Source: Bacteroidota bacterium (GTDB lineage Bacteria; Bacteroidota; Bacteroidia; Sphingobacteriales; Sphingobacteriaceae). Taken from it: a stretch of 41,856 nucleotides of DNA. The notes under the pieces are model-generated. The model was given only the letters and a program-made list of their open reading frames with translations. It was not told the origin of the DNA and did no database searches. The position numbers were made by a program, and so were the translations under genes. Location: positions 1 through 41,856 of the forward strand of contig JABDHD010000024.1 in assembly GCA_013285685.1 (NCBI GenBank), in the 5' to 3' direction. Of this stretch, positions 1 through 7,625 are shown piece after piece. How positions within the stretch are numbered: the first letter of the stretch is position 1; each line of letters opens with the position of its first letter.

Positions 1-40
1 CGCATTGTAAAAAGTGCGGTACCCTATTAATTTAAACAAC

Positions 41-760
41 ATGACCCAAAAACGCTCAATTACGTTCTTCGTAATGGCAGTTCCCATTATCATTTCTACG
101 CTTGTTAATAGCGCAAATAGTAATAAAAATGTAACGAACTCAGCATCTTTGCCTAAAGATGCAAAGGCCTTGCCAGGCAATGCAAACGATGATTTAAGCT
201 TCTGCAACGAAGCGTTGCCGGTTAACGATGCTACTGTAACCCGTAAGCTGCTGTACTCGCTGCAAAAAAACGACTACAAAACCATACAGTCGAACATTCT
301 TCAAATCAAAGCAATTAAAATATTCCCCATCATCGATCCTATTTTAAAAGCCTACGGTATCCCTGATGATTTTAAGTATATGCCCCTTGTAGAGTCGGGA
401 TTGAACGCCGGTACCTCTCCAAAAGGCGCCAAGGGTGTTTGGCAGCTAATGGCGGGCACGGCCCGTATCTTGGGCCTCAGGGTTGGCCGCAAAGACGACG
501 AACGCCTCAACCTCCAAAAATCAACCGTTGCCGCCTGTAAACATATCAGGGACCTTCATGCTGAATTTAACAGCTGGACGCTGGCAGCCGCCGCTTATAA
601 CGACGGAGACGGAAAAATAGCAAGAGCCATAAACAAGCAAAATGAGGATAATTATTTCAGGATGCACCTTAATCACGAAACCGGAACCTACGTATATAAA
701 CTTGTAGCGATGAAAGAGATAATTAGCCAGCCCGAAAAGTATGGCTATAAGAATATTTAA
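41..760 (+). CDS. Secreted lytic transglycosylase, MltD/Slt type (copy 1 of a tandem pair)
   Basis: Predicted periplasmic or outer-membrane murein lyase that cleaves the MurNAc-GlcNAc bond with formation of 1,6-anhydroMurNAc. The 239-residue protein has an N-terminal hydrophobic signal segment (about residues 7-25), then a single SLT domain (about 95-235). The expected catalytic Glu is E118 in PLVESG; a SPKGAKGVWQLMAGTAR block and an AAAAYND block follow. In the family the second block usually reads WQFMPGTAR, so copy 1 has Leu and Ala at two normally conserved positions; the downstream copy keeps Phe and Pro. No LysM domain is visible, unlike long MltD. The ATG at 41 is preferred to an upstream GTG at 14 because its N-terminus aligns with copy 2. 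Its promoter lies before the window. Family assignment is strong; activity of this copy is less certain. Confidence 0.88.
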   Translation: MTQKRSITFFVMAVPIIISTLVNSANSNKNVTNSASLPKDAKALPGNANDDLSFCNEALPVNDATVTRKLLYSLQKNDYKTIQSNILQIKAIKIFPIIDPILKAYGIPDDFKYMPLVESGLNAGTSPKGAKGVWQLMAGTARILGLRVGRKDDERLNLQKSTVAACKHIRDLHAEFNSWTLAAAAYNDGDGKIARAINKQNEDNYFRMHLNHETGTYVYKLVAMKEIISQPEKYGYKNI

Positions 761-823
761 AACCAACGCTTTGACGGTTTATAACTAACCCAGGTTTCAG
801 AGACTGATATTACGGGGCGCCCA

Positions 824-860
824 GGGCCGGTTTTTCATACGGAAAGATCGGCTTTTTTTT
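824..860 (+). terminator. Intrinsic terminator of the first transglycosylase
   Basis: A GGCCGGTTTTT arm pairs, with G-U wobbles, with AAAGATCGGC and is followed directly by eight T residues. It lies about 65 bases after the stop codon. Confidence 0.65.
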
Positions 861-1021
861 ATTCACCACTGTTACTAATCTCGCAATTTAAGTGTCAAAA
901 CCGGTGGGTTTTTGATAAAGATCATAAGTTTTTTCGACGCTCAGGAATGTACGTTAAAACGTTTTAAACGCGGTTTTTGAACCGAAAACCAATATTTTCA
1001 AAAGTCATAAAAAGCTAAGTA

Positions 1022-1053
1022 TTTGATAATCTGACTTATATATTTTACCTTTG
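1022..1053 (+). promoter_or_regulatory. Bacteroidota-type promoter (TTTG / TAnnTTTG) of the second transglycosylase
   Basis: TTTG at 1022-1025 and TACCTTTG at 1046-1053 are separated by 20 bases, matching the known Bacteroidota primary-sigma consensus (-33 TTTG, -7 TAnnTTTG). The predicted transcript starts near 1058, which rules out an upstream TTG at 1051 as the start codon and leaves ATG 1081 or 1096. Confidence 0.7.
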
Positions 1054-1080
1054 CGGCACATTCTACCAAATGTTGTGCTT

Positions 1081-1881
1081 ATGATTAAAAAAGAAATGAC
1101 TAAAAAACACTTAATTACGTGCTCCGTAATGGCAGTGATGGTTATCATTTCCACCTTAAACATTTGCAGCGTACCGGCGGGCAAAATAGCAGTTGAACCG
1201 GTAAAAACACCAAATGAAAAACCTTTGGTTCCCTTGTTCACTCCCCCCCTGTTTGTGTTAAAAAATGCTTTGGCTGACGAGGAGTACAGTTTCGCAAATG
1301 AAACTTTGCCTACTAATGATGCCCGGGTGAAACACAAGTTACAGCGGTCGCTGCAAAAACATGATTTCAAAAATGTGGGATCGAATATGCTGCAAAGCAA
1401 AGCCACCCAATGGTTCCCAATTATCGAGCCAATTTTAAAGGCTTATGGCATCCCTGATGATTTCAAGTACGTTCCCCTGGTTGAATCCGGGTTTGGCGAA
1501 AGCGTTTCGTCAAAAGGAGCGAGAGGGCTTTGGCAGTTTATGCCGGGAACGGCCCGTACCTACGGCCTGAAGGTGGGCAACGGTATTGACGAACGCATGA
1601 GCATGCGCAAATCAACCATTGCGGCCTGCAAATACATCCGGTCGCTTTACAGCGAGTTTAACAGCTGGACACTGGCAGCCGCCGCTTACAATAACGGCGA
1701 GATCAAATTAGCGCATGCAATAAACAGGCAAAGCGAAGACAATTACTTCCTGATGCACCTGAACGGCGAAACGGCGGCCTATGTTTATAACCTGGTGGCG
1801 ATGAAACAGATCATCAGTCAGCCTGAGAAATACGGTTATAAGCCCTATTTGAAACCTGCGGAACTATTCGCATTTAACTAA
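1081..1881 (+). CDS. Secreted lytic transglycosylase, MltD/Slt type (copy 2 of a tandem pair)
   Basis: Peptidoglycan lytic transglycosylase with an N-terminal signal or anchor segment (about residues 10-30), a variable linker, and one SLT domain (about 110-250). The catalytic Glu is predicted to be E135 in PLVESG; GLWQFMPGTAR and AAAAYNNGE are canonical. It is a paralogue of the preceding gene, nearly collinear from the DDFKY-PLVESG stretch through the NSWTLAAAAYN stretch to the C-terminal QPEKYGYK. It has its own promoter and terminator, so the two copies are separate transcription units. The start could also be ATG 1096, which aligns better with the first ATG of copy 1. The more canonical motifs suggest this is the active member. 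The C-terminal tail is about 12 residues longer than in copy 1. Confidence 0.9.
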   Translation: MIKKEMTKKHLITCSVMAVMVIISTLNICSVPAGKIAVEPVKTPNEKPLVPLFTPPLFVLKNALADEEYSFANETLPTNDARVKHKLQRSLQKHDFKNVGSNMLQSKATQWFPIIEPILKAYGIPDDFKYVPLVESGFGESVSSKGARGLWQFMPGTARTYGLKVGNGIDERMSMRKSTIAACKYIRSLYSEFNSWTLAAAAYNNGEIKLAHAINRQSEDNYFLMHLNGETAAYVYNLVAMKQIISQPEKYGYKPYLKPAELFAFN

Positions 1882-1930
1882 GACTGTTTTACCATTTAAA
1901 GGTAAAAATTTATATTACGGAGCACTCAGC

Positions 1931-1966
1931 GGCCGGTCTTCCAGGATGGAGGGCCGGCCTTTTTTA
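1931..1966 (+). terminator. Intrinsic terminator of the second transglycosylase
   Basis: GGCCGGTC pairs with GGGCCGGCC around a 12-base loop and is followed by six T residues. It is preceded by the same TATTACGG-G-GC block seen before the first gene's terminator. Confidence 0.75.
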
Positions 1967-1981
1967 CGTATATTTGCAGGT

Positions 1982-2070
1982 GGTTGATTGAGTTGATTAA
2001 GTGAGTGGTTGATTGAGTTACACGCGTTTTAACCTAATCAACTTAATCCAACTCAATCAACCCAATCAAC
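1982..2070. repeat. Imperfect inverted repeat with TTGATTGAG-type arms, just before uvrA
   Basis: Left arm 1982-2019 and right arm 2031-2070 are reverse complements with a few indels, around an 11-base loop. Each arm is built of near-repeats of TTGATTGAG or TTGATTAAG. It ends 8 bases before the uvrA start, so it would form a long hairpin at the start of a uvrA mRNA if transcribed. Confidence 0.8.
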
Positions 2071-2078
2071 TAAAAATA

Positions 2079-4928
2079 ATGATAGACAAAACCATTGATC
2101 TTGGCGAGCAAAATGAAGTAGAGGTTTTCGGGGCCAGGGTACATAATTTAAAAAATATCGATGTTTCCTTCCCGCGCAACAAGCTGGTGGTTATTACCGG
2201 TTTGAGCGGCAGCGGGAAATCCTCGCTGGCGTTTGATACCATTTATGCCGAGGGGCAGCGCCGGTATATGGAGACTTTTTCGGCCTATTCGCGCCAGTTT
2301 ATGGGTGGTATGGAGCGTCCGGACGTTGACAAGGTGTCCGGACTGAGCCCGGTAATCGCCATCGAGCAAAAAACAACCAGTAAAAACCCGCGCTCAACTG
2401 TGGGCACCATTACGGAGATATACGATTTTATGCGCCTGCTTTTTGCCCGCACGGGCGAAGCTTACTCCTATGTAAGCGGCGAAAAGATGGAACGGATGTC
2501 GGAGGACCAGATCCTCAAAACTATATCCGAGCGTTTTAACGGCCAGCCGGTAAACATACTTGCCCCGGTGGTAAAGGCCAGGAAAGGCCACTACCGCGAA
2601 CTGTTTGAGCAGATACGCAAACAAGGGTTTCTGAAGGTTTGGATTGACGGCACAATTGCCGACGTTGAACCCAAAATGCAGGTCGACCGCTATAAAATAC
2701 ACGACATTGATATCGTGGTAGACAGGCTGATGATCAGCGAGCACGACAGTAAACGGCTGTATACTTCCATCCAGTCGGCTTTAAAAATCGCGAAGGGCAT
2801 AATCCGTATTGCTGATAAGGACAACAATGTTTTTTATTACAGCAAGTACCTGATGGACCCGGTTTCGGGCATCTCCTATGACGAACCGCAGCCAAATACT
2901 TTTTCGTTTAACTCACCATACGGCGCCTGCGAAAAATGCAACGGTCTGGGCTATATTTTCGAGGTGGATGAAGCATCGGTAATTCCAAATCCAAAACTAA
3001 GTATCGTTAACGGGGGCCTTGCTCCAATAGGTGAATACCGCGAGACATGGATATTCCAGGTGTTGAAAGCTTTGGCCAAAAAGTATGATTTTTCCTTGTC
3101 AACGCCTATTGAAAAACTGCCGAGGGAGCATTTAGAGACGATTCTGAACGGATCGACAGAAATGATCACGGTTGCGGTTGAGTACAATAAGTGGAATGTA
3201 CAAAGCTACCAGGTGGCGTTTGACGGCATAGTACGGATGCTGGAGGAGCAGCAGGAACGCCGCGGCGAAGAAGGCATGGACGATATGGAAAACTACCGTG
3301 TTTTGCGCGCCTGCCCGGTTTGTGATGGCGCCCGGTTGAAAAAAGAATCGCTGCATTTTAAGGTGGACGGAAAAAATATTTTTGAACTGGCATGCATGGA
3401 CATTAAAACCCTGCAGCAATGGTTCGAAGGGCTTGACACGCGCTTAACCGACCGGCAGAACGTCATAGCAAAAGAAATACTAAAAGAAATTAATGCCAGG
3501 ATAGTCTTTTTGCTGGATGTGGGTTTAAGCTACCTGACGCTTGATCGCACCGCAAAAACTTTGTCAGGTGGCGAAGCGCAGCGCATCAGGCTGGCCACGC
3601 AAATTGGCTCGCAGTTGATGAATGTGATGTATATCCTGGATGAACCGAGCATCGGCCTTCACCAGCGCGATAATGAAAGGCTGATAAACGCCCTAAAAAA
3701 CCTCCGCGACCTGGGCAATACCGTTTTGGTGGTGGAGCATGATAAGGACATGATATTGCATGCCGACCATGTAATCGACATGGGGCCGGCGGCGGGCGTG
3801 CATGGTGGCGAAGTAGTAGCGCAGGGCACACCGGCTGAATTGATGAAACAGCACACGCTCACCACCTCCTATATCAACGGCGAGCGCGAAATAGCCACAC
3901 CCAAAAGCAGACGCACGGGCAACGGAAAAATATTAAGCCTGAAAAAAGCAGAGGGGCATAATTTGAAAAAAGTTTCAATAGACCTGCCACTTGGGAAGCT
4001 GATCTGTGTGACCGGTGTATCGGGCAGCGGGAAATCGAGCTTAATAACAGAGACGCTTTATCCTATATTGAATCACTACTTTTTCAGGGCAAAAAAAGTC
4101 CCGCTTCCTTACGAAAAAATTGAAGGGCTGACAGACATTGATAAAGTGATCGAGATCGACCAAACAGCGATTGGCCGCACGCCGCGCTCAAACCCGGCGA
4201 CTTATACGGGTGTGTTCTCGGATATACGCAACCTGTACGTACAGCTGCCTGAATCGAAGATAAGGGGCTACAAGCCGGGCCGGTTTTCATTTAACGTGAA
4301 AGGCGGCCGCTGTGAGACCTGCCAGGGTGCGGGTCTGAAAGTGATCGAGATGAACTTTTTACCCGATGTGCAGGTGCCCTGCGAAGAATGCGGCGGACGT
4401 CGCTACAACCGCGAAACGCTTGAGGTTCGCTACCGGGGAAAATCTATCAGCGATGTGCTGGATATGAGCATTGAGGATGCCACACAGTTTTTTGAGCATA
4501 TACCATCCATTTACCGCAAAGTAAAAACACTTTTTGATGTGGGTTTGGGTTATATTACTTTGGGCCAATCCTCCACAACGCTGTCCGGCGGCGAGGCGCA
4601 GCGGGTAAAGCTGGCTACCGAACTTTCCAAAAAAGACACCGGCAATACCTTTTATATCCTGGACGAACCTACAACGGGGCTGCATTTTGAGGACATTAAC
4701 GTACTCCTGGGTGTATTAAACCAGTTGGTTGACAAGGGCAATACGGTTTTAGTGATCGAACACAACCTCGACGTAATAAAAGTGGCCGACCACGTGATCG
4801 ATTTAGGTCCCGAAGGCGGCTCAGGCGGCGGCAAAATATTATTCTCGGGCACGCCCGAAGGATTGTGCAAAGTGAAAGACAGCTTTACCGGACAGTTTTT
4901 GAAAAAAGAGATGGGGATAAAATATTGA
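2079..4928 (+). CDS. uvrA: UvrABC excinuclease, damage-recognition ATPase subunit A
   Basis: UvrA dimer finds bulky DNA lesions and loads UvrB in nucleotide excision repair. The 949-residue length is normal for the family. Visible parts: Walker A GLSGSGKS at residues 41-48; a first zinc module with CEKC-N-GLGY and CPVCDGARL; the first ABC signature LSGGEAQRIRLA and Walker B with LDEPSIGLH; a second Walker A (GVSGSGKSS); a CETC-CEEC zinc finger; and the second signature LSGGEAQRVKLA with LDEPTTGLH. The frame stays open upstream to a TTG at 2013, but that extension would be translated from the inverted repeat, so ATG 2079 is taken as the start. It appears to be a single-gene unit. No recognisable terminator follows; a palindromic element begins 24 bases after the stop. 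Confidence 0.97.
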   Translation: MIDKTIDLGEQNEVEVFGARVHNLKNIDVSFPRNKLVVITGLSGSGKSSLAFDTIYAEGQRRYMETFSAYSRQFMGGMERPDVDKVSGLSPVIAIEQKTTSKNPRSTVGTITEIYDFMRLLFARTGEAYSYVSGEKMERMSEDQILKTISERFNGQPVNILAPVVKARKGHYRELFEQIRKQGFLKVWIDGTIADVEPKMQVDRYKIHDIDIVVDRLMISEHDSKRLYTSIQSALKIAKGIIRIADKDNNVFYYSKYLMDPVSGISYDEPQPNTFSFNSPYGACEKCNGLGYIFEVDEASVIPNPKLSIVNGGLAPIGEYRETWIFQVLKALAKKYDFSLSTPIEKLPREHLETILNGSTEMITVAVEYNKWNVQSYQVAFDGIVRMLEEQQERRGEEGMDDMENYRVLRACPVCDGARLKKESLHFKVDGKNIFELACMDIKTLQQWFEGLDTRLTDRQNVIAKEILKEINARIVFLLDVGLSYLTLDRTAKTLSGGEAQRIRLATQIGSQLMNVMYILDEPSIGLHQRDNERLINALKNLRDLGNTVLVVEHDKDMILHADHVIDMGPAAGVHGGEVVAQGTPAELMKQHTLTTSYINGEREIATPKSRRTGNGKILSLKKAEGHNLKKVSIDLPLGKLICVTGVSGSGKSSLITETLYPILNHYFFRAKKVPLPYEKIEGLTDIDKVIEIDQTAIGRTPRSNPATYTGVFSDIRNLYVQLPESKIRGYKPGRFSFNVKGGRCETCQGAGLKVIEMNFLPDVQVPCEECGGRRYNRETLEVRYRGKSISDVLDMSIEDATQFFEHIPSIYRKVKTLFDVGLGYITLGQSSTTLSGGEAQRVKLATELSKKDTGNTFYILDEPTTGLHFEDINVLLGVLNQLVDKGNTVLVIEHNLDVIKVADHVIDLGPEGGSGGGKILFSGTPEGLCKVKDSFTGQFLKKEMGIKY

Positions 4929-4951
4929 AAAGTATCGAAGGTGATAAAGCA

Positions 4952-5196
4952 GTTTAAGCGGGTGCAATTCAAATTGTCGCTAACTGGCTAGTTTTGGCTA
5001 AAGCCGCTTAGCGCTCTGCTTCCTGCCCGTCCCTTAAAAGGGACGGCAATGAATAGGCCTTTTTTACTTTCATTGCCGTCGGTTTTAACCGACGGATAAA
5101 AGAGTTGCCAAAATGAGGCTTTAGCCAAATTCCGCGCGTTGCGCAACGCTAAGCAAACTAATTAGCGGCGACAATTTGAATTACACCCGTTTAAGC
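4952..5196. repeat. 245-bp multi-hairpin palindromic element (MITE/REP-like)
   Basis: The ends 4952-4994 and about 5155-5196 are imperfect reverse complements, sharing GGGTG-AATTCAAATTGTCGC. Nested inside are TTGGCTAAAGCC (4994-5005) with GGCTTTAGCCAA (5117-5128); the perfect hairpin GTCCCTTAAAAGGGAC (5029-5044); GGCAATGA (5045-5052) with TCATTGCC (5070-5077); GTCGGTTTTAACCGAC (5078-5093); and GCGTTGCGCAACGC (5136-5149). It has no coding capacity. The architecture resembles a non-autonomous miniature element or a repetitive extragenic palindrome cluster. No target-site duplication is obvious and no second copy was found in the window. It fills the whole 326-base uvrA-antitoxin spacer apart from short flanks. 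Confidence 0.75.
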
Positions 5197-5226
5197 CAAG
5201 GAATATTCTAATTGAAGAATAAATAT

Positions 5227-5234
5227 TAAATTTG
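5227..5234 (+). promoter_or_regulatory. Putative -7 box (TAAATTTG) for the PemK/MazF-like pair
   Basis: Exact match to TAnnTTTG, 20 bases before the antitoxin ATG. No convincing -33 TTTG at normal spacing was found. Support is motif and position only. Confidence 0.4.
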
Positions 5235-5254
5235 TTATAATAATTCAATTTGTC

Positions 5255-5443
5255 ATGACAACCATCACTATAGATATTCCTGATAATCATACGTCGGAAG
5301 TTTTAACCCAATTGAAAAAGTTTGGTGTTACAATCAGGGAATCAAAACTGTCCAAACTTGATAAACTTACCAAAGAAGATTATGAGAAGCATTTTTTACA
5401 TCAAGCTGAGGCAACACGTAATAAAGTGCTTAAGTACCTATGA
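5255..5443 (+). CDS. Putative antitoxin of a PemK/MazF-like pair
   Basis: A 62-residue, charged protein with a short beta-like N-terminus (TITIDIP) followed by Lys/Glu-rich helices. I do not recognise a named DNA-binding family in it. The antitoxin role is inferred from size, composition and position: its last codons overlap the start of the PemK-like gene by four bases (ATGA), the usual translational coupling of type II toxin-antitoxin pairs. It starts at ATG 5255, shortly after a TAnnTTTG box. It would be expected to bind the toxin and autoregulate the operon. It could instead be a small accessory protein. Confidence 0.6.
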   Translation: MTTITIDIPDNHTSEVLTQLKKFGVTIRESKLSKLDKLTKEDYEKHFLHQAEATRNKVLKYL

Positions 5444-5784
5444 TCATTCATCAGCGGGATATTGTAGAGATAGCTTTTTATACAGGAAGAAAACCGGAGA
5501 CTCATCCCGCAATAATTGTATCTGTAGACGAGATATTTGATACGGAAGGTTTTTTTTATGCAATTCTACTGTCCACCAAAAACATTTATCCGGATTTTAC
5601 TATTGAAATAAAGCCGGAAATGATAAACAGTCCCCGAAACAATCGCGACGGGTTTGCGGTTTGCCATATGCTTCAGCAATTTTACCCGGAGGACGTTATT
5701 ACAAGAACCGGTGCATCACTTAAGCTGGATGCCTTTAACGCCGTTTTGAATAAAATTCAAAAAACGATTTTTGGTACAAGGTAA
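5440..5784 (+). CDS. PemK/MazF-family toxin-like protein
   Basis: A 114-residue protein with the layout of the PemK/MazF fold (SH3-like barrel): an N-terminal RGDIV-like strand (QRDIVEIAFY), then HPAIIVS and a later Thr/Lys-containing strand (LLSTKNIYP). PemK/MazF proteins are sequence-specific mRNA endoribonucleases. This one is a divergent member: the usual G-x-E/K start of the first strand is altered and the central loop is long, so ribonuclease activity is inferred from the family, not shown. The four-base overlap with the upstream 62-residue gene supports a toxin-antitoxin operon. It ends 13 bases before nnr, so read-through into nnr is possible. Confidence 0.62.
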   Translation: MIIHQRDIVEIAFYTGRKPETHPAIIVSVDEIFDTEGFFYAILLSTKNIYPDFTIEIKPEMINSPRNNRDGFAVCHMLQQFYPEDVITRTGASLKLDAFNAVLNKIQKTIFGTR

Positions 5785-5797
5785 ATTTTAATTGTTA

Positions 5798-7303
5798 ATG
5801 CTGCCTCTCCTCACCACCCCTCAAATCCGCGAAGCGGATGCCTACACCATAGCGCATGAACCAATCGCATCCATTGATTTGATGGAACGCGCGTCCAAAG
5901 CTTTTGTTGGCTGGTTTATCAATCATTTTCCGGACAAAAATAAATCGATCACTGTTTTTTGCGGAACCGGCAACAATGGCGGCGACGGGCTGGCTATTGC
6001 CCGGTTGTTGCACGATCATCAATACAAAAAAATTGAAATTACGATTGCCCGCTTTTCCGACCGCGCTACAGATGATTTTAAGGTCAACTTAAAGCGCGTT
6101 AAACACATCGGCCTGCCGTTAACTGAACTAGCGCCAGGCGAGCCGTTGAAGGCGATTGAAAGCGACCTGCTCATTGTTGCTTTACTGGGCACCGGCTTAA
6201 ATAAACCCCTTGAAGGCGAATTTAAACGGTTAGTCAGCCATATTAACACTCAGCATAAAACTGTTGTCGCCGTTGATGTTCCTGCCGGGCTTTTTTCGGA
6301 CGGAGAAATGCCAACAGATGCTGTCGTACTTAAGGCGGACCTGGTGATCACCTTCCAGCAGCCCAAAATAAACTTCCTGCTGCCGGAATCGGCGCCTTAT
6401 ATAAAATGCTGGAATGCGGTTAATATTGGTTTGGACGAAAATTTTATACGTTCGCTAAACTCACCATACCAGGCTGTTGAGGAGAAAGATATCCGGCAGA
6501 TGCTTCGCCCGCGGCACAGGTTTAGCAACAAAGGCACTTATGGGCATACGCTTATTGTGGCTGGCCAGCCTGAGACGATGGGGGCCGCTTTGCTTTGCGC
6601 CTCGGCCTGTGTTTACGCAGGCTCGGGTTTGACCACTGCCTGTGTTCCGCAAAGCGGGCTCATCGCCCTGAACAGTTATATGCCCGAGATTATGGCTATC
6701 GTTCGTGTTGGCGGCGAACCGCCATCGATAAATTATGCTGCCTTTAATTCGGCGGCAATAGGACCCGGACTTGGGAAGGACATGCTTGCGCGCGATCTGC
6801 TTATGGATCTTTTTATCAACTTCAAAAGTCCTGTAGTGATTGATGCGGATGCCCTGAATTTACTATCCATTCATCGCGGACTCTGGAATACTATTCCCGA
6901 AAACAGTATCCTCACACCGCACATGAAAGAGTTCGACCGGCTTTTTGGCGATCATGAAAATTGGTGGCAGCGGATACAAACCGGCATTCAAAAAGCGCGG
7001 GAACATTCCGTTTATATTCTATTGAAAAACGACTATACCTTAATGATGACACCTGCCGGGAAGGTTTATTTTAACACAACCAGCAATCCGGCGATGGCTG
7101 TTGGGGGCATGGGCGATGTGCTTACGGGGATCATCGCGGGGTTTTTAGCACAAAAATATACACCCGAAGAGGCCTGCCTGCTGGGCGCTTACCTCCATGG
7201 TAAAGCAGGCGACGAATTGGCGTTGCCCTACCGGCGCAGCGTGGTATTACCGTCCCAGGTGGCCCAACACATACCTGCGACGACGGCCAAATTGATGGCA
7301 TAA
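5798..7303 (+). CDS. nnr: Bifunctional NAD(P)H-hydrate epimerase / ADP-dependent NAD(P)H-hydrate dehydratase
   Basis: Repairs damaged NADHX and NADPHX: the N-terminal YjeF-N domain epimerises the R and S forms and the C-terminal carbohydrate-kinase-like domain dehydrates S-NAD(P)HX using ADP. In this 501-residue protein the epimerase domain (about 1-215) shows CGTGNNGGDGLAIA; the dehydratase domain (about 230-495) shows KGTYGHTLIVAG, VIDADALNLL, LTPHMKEF and NPAMAVGGMGDVLTG, the nucleotide-binding and catalytic GGMGD loop. The ATG at 5798 is preferred to a TTG two codons earlier. It lies 13 bases after the toxin-like gene on the same strand but is a housekeeping gene with its own terminator. 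Confidence 0.95.
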   Translation: MLPLLTTPQIREADAYTIAHEPIASIDLMERASKAFVGWFINHFPDKNKSITVFCGTGNNGGDGLAIARLLHDHQYKKIEITIARFSDRATDDFKVNLKRVKHIGLPLTELAPGEPLKAIESDLLIVALLGTGLNKPLEGEFKRLVSHINTQHKTVVAVDVPAGLFSDGEMPTDAVVLKADLVITFQQPKINFLLPESAPYIKCWNAVNIGLDENFIRSLNSPYQAVEEKDIRQMLRPRHRFSNKGTYGHTLIVAGQPETMGAALLCASACVYAGSGLTTACVPQSGLIALNSYMPEIMAIVRVGGEPPSINYAAFNSAAIGPGLGKDMLARDLLMDLFINFKSPVVIDADALNLLSIHRGLWNTIPENSILTPHMKEFDRLFGDHENWWQRIQTGIQKAREHSVYILLKNDYTLMMTPAGKVYFNTTSNPAMAVGGMGDVLTGIIAGFLAQKYTPEEACLLGAYLHGKAGDELALPYRRSVVLPSQVAQHIPATTAKLMA

Positions 7304-7304
7304 A

Positions 7305-7335
7305 AAAAGCTGCAAGTATTCGTGCAGCTTTTTTC
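7305..7335 (+). terminator. Intrinsic terminator of nnr
   Basis: AAAAGCTGCA pairs perfectly with TGCAGCTTTT around an 8-base loop, followed by more T residues. It begins two bases after the stop codon. Confidence 0.88.
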
Positions 7336-7625
7336 TTTTAACTATTAACTGATCTTATAAAGAACTAAATACTCAAGTTTCATTTGCCGGGGCGCTGCAA
7401 ACCCAACTCGCCTCTCCTCACGATATATGCGCCGGCTTTTGTTTGCTAATTTTCGATATGACAGTTCAACTGCCCTTTTAGTTACAATAAACCGCTAAAA
7501 AACGCTTTTATTGCAATGTAAAAACATTGTGATGCAATAATTAAGGTGTTAACAGGTGTGTTTTCAAATTGTTTGAAAAAAATACACCGCAATAAACGGC
7601 TTTGATAGCCATTAAGAGAAGGTAT
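7336..7625. other. Convergent spacer with two hairpins
   Basis: No gene seen. Two symmetrical stretches are visible: about 7510-7538 (ATTGCAATGT ... TGCAAT, a small imperfect hairpin) and 7555-7588, where GGTGTGTTTTCAAA pairs with TTTGAAAAAAATACACC. The second lies about 40 bases after the end of the minus-strand anti-sigma gene and may end that transcript, although no long T-run follows it on the minus strand. Confidence 0.45.

Larger units (their letters stand above)
761..1080. other. Spacer between the tandem transglycosylase genes
   Basis: This 320-base spacer holds the terminator of the first gene (824-860) and a well-formed Bacteroidota promoter for the second (1022-1053). I see no convincing gene in it. 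The stretch just before the terminator (about 808-830) resembles the stretch just before the second gene's terminator (about 1913-1935), so the tandem duplication extends past the stop codon. Confidence 0.6.

Noticed and set aside
2013..2078. N-terminal extension of UvrA from a TTG
   Set aside because: The residues come from the inverted repeat and UvrA homologues begin near ATG 2079.
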